Program-made: the position numbers and the translations under genes
In this document: positions 4,438 through 6,821 of the stretch, in pieces
Layout: each line of letters starts with the position of its first letter
Position numbering within the stretch: position 1 is the first letter of the stretch
Assembly (NCBI GenBank): GCA_029777225.1
Contig: JAKOSR010000023.1
Location: 1 to 6,821 of the forward strand
Source: Chloroflexota bacterium
GTDB taxonomy: Bacteria; Chloroflexota; Anaerolineae; Anaerolineales; Anaerolineaceae
Reading direction: 5' to 3'
Length of the DNA: 6,821 nucleotides
The notes under the pieces: model-generated
What the model was told of the DNA's origin: nothing
What the model saw: only the letters and a program-made list of their open reading frames with translations
Databases searched by the model: none

Positions 4438-6627
4438 ATGAAAAAAAAGAAGTTAAGTCTGGCAATCGCCTTGTTGTTGGTAATCACTTTGTTGCTTACC
4501 TCCGCGATCCCAGTCTTTGCTGACCCCGGCGAAACCGTGCGGGTCTGGGTGAAGTACAAGGATGGCAAGGCCACGGAAGTGCTCGGCGCGATTAACTCTG
4601 TCAAAAGCCAGGTACACTTCGATTTCCCCGAATTGGGCGCGTATGTCATCACGCTTCCACGTGCCGCGCTGAATGGCATCGTGAACAACCCCAACGTGCT
4701 GGATGTTGAGGAAGACGCCGAACGTTATCCCATCCTGGATAAACAAGCGGAAGTGACTGCTGAGTCCCTGGCGGTTTTGGACGCCACTGGTCAGACAGTG
4801 CCTTATGGCATCGACATGGTGCAGGCTCGCGATGTTTGGGATGCGAACCGGGATGGCGTTGTGGATAGCGGCGCGCCCACCGGTGCCACGCGCACCCTTT
4901 GCATTATTGACTCGGGTTACTACCAGGCGCATGAGGATCTCCACGACGCGCTTGGCGGCTATTCCCAGGTGGGCGGCAGTTGGTCGACAGATGGCTTTGG
5001 CCACGGGTCTCACGTCGGCGGAACCATTGCCGCTGAAAATAATGGCTGGGGCGTGGTTGGCGTCACACCCGGTACCGTGAACCTCTATATTGTCAAGTTC
5101 TTCAACGATGATGGGCTTGCCACATACGCCTCCAACCTGGTGGACGCGCTTACGCGCTGTCGCAACGCCGGGGCGAACGTGGTCAGCATGAGCCTGGGCG
5201 GCTCCCGTTCCGTGCGAACGGAAAAAACCGCTTTTGCCAACGCAGAAGCAGCTGGTGTTTTGAGCGTGGCCGCGGCCGGGAATGATGGCACCTCCGCGTA
5301 TTCCTATCCGGCTTCTTATGACTCGGTCATCTCCGTGGCGGCGATTGATTCCAACAAGGCTGTCGCTGATTTCTCACAGTATAACAGCCAGGTTGAACTC
5401 GCCGCGCCTGGGGTGGGCGTGCTTTCCACCCTGCCATATATTGACACAAACAGCCTGACTGTAAACGGTACGTCTTACTCGGCCAGCTACATTGAAAATG
5501 CAGGACGGGGGACGGCCAGTGGCCAGCTGGTGAATGGGGGTCTGTGTGGCACAGCTGGCGCGTGGAGTGGCAAAGTGGTTCTGTGCGAGCGGGGCACCTA
5601 TGATTTTTATACCAAGGTGATAGCCGTACAAAATGGGGGTGGTGTGGCTGCGGTTATTTACAACAACGTTCCGGGGAACTTCCTGGGCACATTGGGTGAC
5701 GGGTACAGCTCTTCGATTATTGGCATCTCCCTCAGCCAGGAAGACGGTCAGGCTCTTGTGGCCAGCGCGTTGGGCCAAACCGCCACGGTTTCCAGCGCGG
5801 TGGTAAAGCCTGCCAGCGGTTACGAAGCCTGGGATGGCACGTCCATGGCCACTCCGCATGTCTCCGCGGTGGCCGCGTTGGTGTGGAGCGCCAATCCCTC
5901 ATGGACGAATACTCAAATCAGGCAGGCGCTCACCGCTACGGCCCAGGACCTCGGCGCCGCCGGCCGGGATGTGTATTATGGCTATGGGTTGGTGCAGGCC
6001 AAGGCCGCTTTGGTTTACCTGGGTGGGGGCACGCCGGTCAACAATCCGCCGAGCGTCATTATTACCAACCCGGCGAACAATGCCAGCTTTGCCTTGAACA
6101 CCTCCATTACCTTTACGGCAAGCGCCAGCGATACCGAGGATGGCAACTTGAGCGCGGCTGTGGTTTGGACTGAAGATACCACTCCATTAGGCACAGGAGC
6201 AAGCCTGACCAAGTCGGACCTGGCGGTTGGCACGCACGTCATCAAGGCAACGGTAACTGATTCAGTAGGGGCTACAGGCAGCGCGAGCGTGACCGTGACC
6301 ATCACCCAACCTGTCACCAACCAGTTAGCGGTTAGCGTAAAGACTGACAAGACCAGTTATGTCAATAGTGAGAAAGTTGTAGTTACCGTTACTGTCAAGG
6401 ACCAGAATGGAGCGGCAGTCTCCAGTGCGTCTGTAAGCGTCAAGATGACAGGCGCGAATGGCAGTACTTCCACCCTAACCGGCGTAACCAATACCTCCGG
6501 GGTGTTGAGCGTGAGCTTCAAGCTCAATACGCGCAAGACCGGAACCGGCACGTATACCGTTTTGGCCACGGCCACAAAGACGGGTTACCTGCCTGGCAGC
6601 GCGACGACGACATTCCAAGTCTCGTAA
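4438..6627 (+). CDS. Secreted subtilisin-family (S8) serine protease with PA domain and two Ig-like domains
   Basis: An extracellular endopeptidase of 729 residues. The start at 4438 is preferred because it gives a classic signal peptide (MKKKK, then a hydrophobic core, cleavage after VFA28) and has AGAAGGAG five bases upstream; a GTG at 4384 would add 18 residues ahead of it. Residues about 31-100 are an I9-type propeptide that would chaperone folding and inhibit the zymogen. The S8 domain (about 120-524) has D158 in CIIDSG, H189 in GHGSHVGGT, oxyanion N282 in AAAGNDG and S469 in GTSMATPHV, so the triad is complete. A PA domain (about 354-450, including GGVAAVIYNN) is inserted between Asn and Ser, as in lactocepin- and cucumisin-like subtilases, where it affects substrate access. 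D135-x-N-R-D-G-x-V-D143 is a calcium-type loop before the catalytic Asp. Two C-terminal Ig-like domains follow (about 536-623 and 629-729), the second Big-like. There is no LPXTG motif, membrane anchor or S-layer domain, so it is probably released. It is monocistronic with a strong terminator. Confidence 0.95.
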   Translation: MKKKKLSLAIALLLVITLLLTSAIPVFADPGETVRVWVKYKDGKATEVLGAINSVKSQVHFDFPELGAYVITLPRAALNGIVNNPNVLDVEEDAERYPILDKQAEVTAESLAVLDATGQTVPYGIDMVQARDVWDANRDGVVDSGAPTGATRTLCIIDSGYYQAHEDLHDALGGYSQVGGSWSTDGFGHGSHVGGTIAAENNGWGVVGVTPGTVNLYIVKFFNDDGLATYASNLVDALTRCRNAGANVVSMSLGGSRSVRTEKTAFANAEAAGVLSVAAAGNDGTSAYSYPASYDSVISVAAIDSNKAVADFSQYNSQVELAAPGVGVLSTLPYIDTNSLTVNGTSYSASYIENAGRGTASGQLVNGGLCGTAGAWSGKVVLCERGTYDFYTKVIAVQNGGGVAAVIYNNVPGNFLGTLGDGYSSSIIGISLSQEDGQALVASALGQTATVSSAVVKPASGYEAWDGTSMATPHVSAVAALVWSANPSWTNTQIRQALTATAQDLGAAGRDVYYGYGLVQAKAALVYLGGGTPVNNPPSVIITNPANNASFALNTSITFTASASDTEDGNLSAAVVWTEDTTPLGTGASLTKSDLAVGTHVIKATVTDSVGATGSASVTVTITQPVTNQLAVSVKTDKTSYVNSEKVVVTVTVKDQNGAAVSSASVSVKMTGANGSTSTLTGVTNTSGVLSVSFKLNTRKTGTGTYTVLATATKTGYLPGSATTTFQVS

Positions 6628-6641
6628 GATAATAGATTAAG

Positions 6642-6671
6642 AACGAGGCTGGCTGAGAGGCCAGCCTCGTT
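6642..6671 (+). terminator. Strong hairpin terminator after the subtilase gene
   Basis: Twelve perfect base pairs, AACGAGGCTGGC (6642-6653) with GCCAGCCTCGTT (6660-6671), enclose the six-base loop TGAGAG and begin 15 bases after the TAA. The T run after the stem is short (TTTGCC counting the last stem base), so it may also act as an RNA 3'-end stabiliser. As it is symmetrical it could also stop leftward transcription. Confidence 0.85.
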
Positions 6672-6735
6672 TGCCAAAGCCGCCCCAAGTGATGATGGGG
6701 TCGAATACCAGCGCAAACCAGACCCAGGAGGGAGC

Positions 6736-6821
6736 ATGACCGATATCGAGCTGAGCCTGATTGTCATCGCGGGCACCGCGCTGCTGACGGGGATTATCTT
6801 CCTGCTAGTCGCGCGTGCTAA
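6736..6821 (+). CDS. N-terminus of a membrane protein, cut by the window edge
   Basis: Only 28 codons are visible. AGGAGG (6727-6732) sits three bases before the ATG, a slightly tight but strong ribosome binding site. The peptide starts MTDIELS and continues with a hydrophobic segment (about residues 8-25, LIVIAGTALLTGIIFLLV) ending in AR, consistent with a single N-terminal anchor or the first of several transmembrane helices. Proteins such as RmuC begin in a similar way, but 28 residues are too few to name it. It follows the subtilase terminator and so probably has its own promoter, which I could not identify with confidence in the 64-bp gap. Confidence 0.65.
   Translation, partial: MTDIELSLIVIAGTALLTGIIFLLVARA

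Noticed and set aside
4453..5013. A 186-codon minus-strand open frame opposite the subtilase N-terminus.
   Set aside because: It is a codon-bias shadow of the signal peptide, propeptide and early catalytic domain; no motif or ribosome binding site supports it.
1..6821. A new defence system, mobile element or CRISPR array.
   Set aside because: No repeats of array type, no transposase, integrase, nuclease-helicase or toxin-antitoxin pair is seen; the genes are a repair enzyme and envelope or secreted proteins.

Overview
The window looks like chromosomal DNA from a GC-rich bacterium of the phylum Chloroflexota, most likely Anaerolineae or a close relative. This is inferred from protein style, not from a marker gene. 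Two predicted lipoproteins have N-termini followed by Pro/Thr-rich or Thr-rich stretches. One carries a carboxypeptidase-regulatory-like C-terminal domain of a kind common in Anaerolineae. A trypsin-like lipoprotein ends in a concanavalin/LamG-like domain opening with a DDFSDPNSGW motif, also typical of that group. No tRNA, rRNA, CRISPR array, transposase or phage gene was seen.

Layout. Positions 1-972 (minus strand) hold the first 324 codons of xseA, the large subunit of exodeoxyribonuclease VII; the gene runs off the left edge. A 120-bp divergent promoter region (973-1092) carries a near-consensus, apparently leaderless promoter for xseA, a TATAAT box for the rightward gene, and a pair of CGCCTGGC-led palindromes between them. 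Rightward there follow: a small lipoprotein (1093-1746) with a terminator; a two-gene unit of a secreted trypsin-like lipoprotein protease (1922-3760) and a hotdog-fold thioesterase-like protein (3770-4180) whose ribosome binding site overlaps the protease stop codon; a 257-bp regulatory gap; a secreted subtilisin-family protease (4438-6627) with propeptide, PA-domain insertion and two Ig-like domains; a strong terminator (6642-6671); and the first 28 codons of a membrane protein (6736-6821).

How the genes relate. xseA is a DNA-repair gene that merely shares a promoter region with its neighbour. The other complete genes, apart from the cytoplasmic-looking hotdog protein, are exported: two membrane-anchored lipoproteins and one freely secreted protease. 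This suggests a surface or extracellular proteolysis locus. Both proteases contain a D-x-N-R-D-G-x-V-D loop of EF-hand/dockerin type. In the trypsin-like enzyme it lies between two cysteines, in the position equivalent to the regulatory L2 loop of HtrA-type proteases. This is the most interesting protein-level feature of the window. The most interesting DNA-level feature is the subtilase leader, which has two possible starts, each with its own Shine-Dalgarno sequence, and complementary segments that could mask the first one.

I see no clearly new multi-gene system. The findings are candidate regulatory and domain-architecture oddities in an otherwise ordinary envelope/secretion region.
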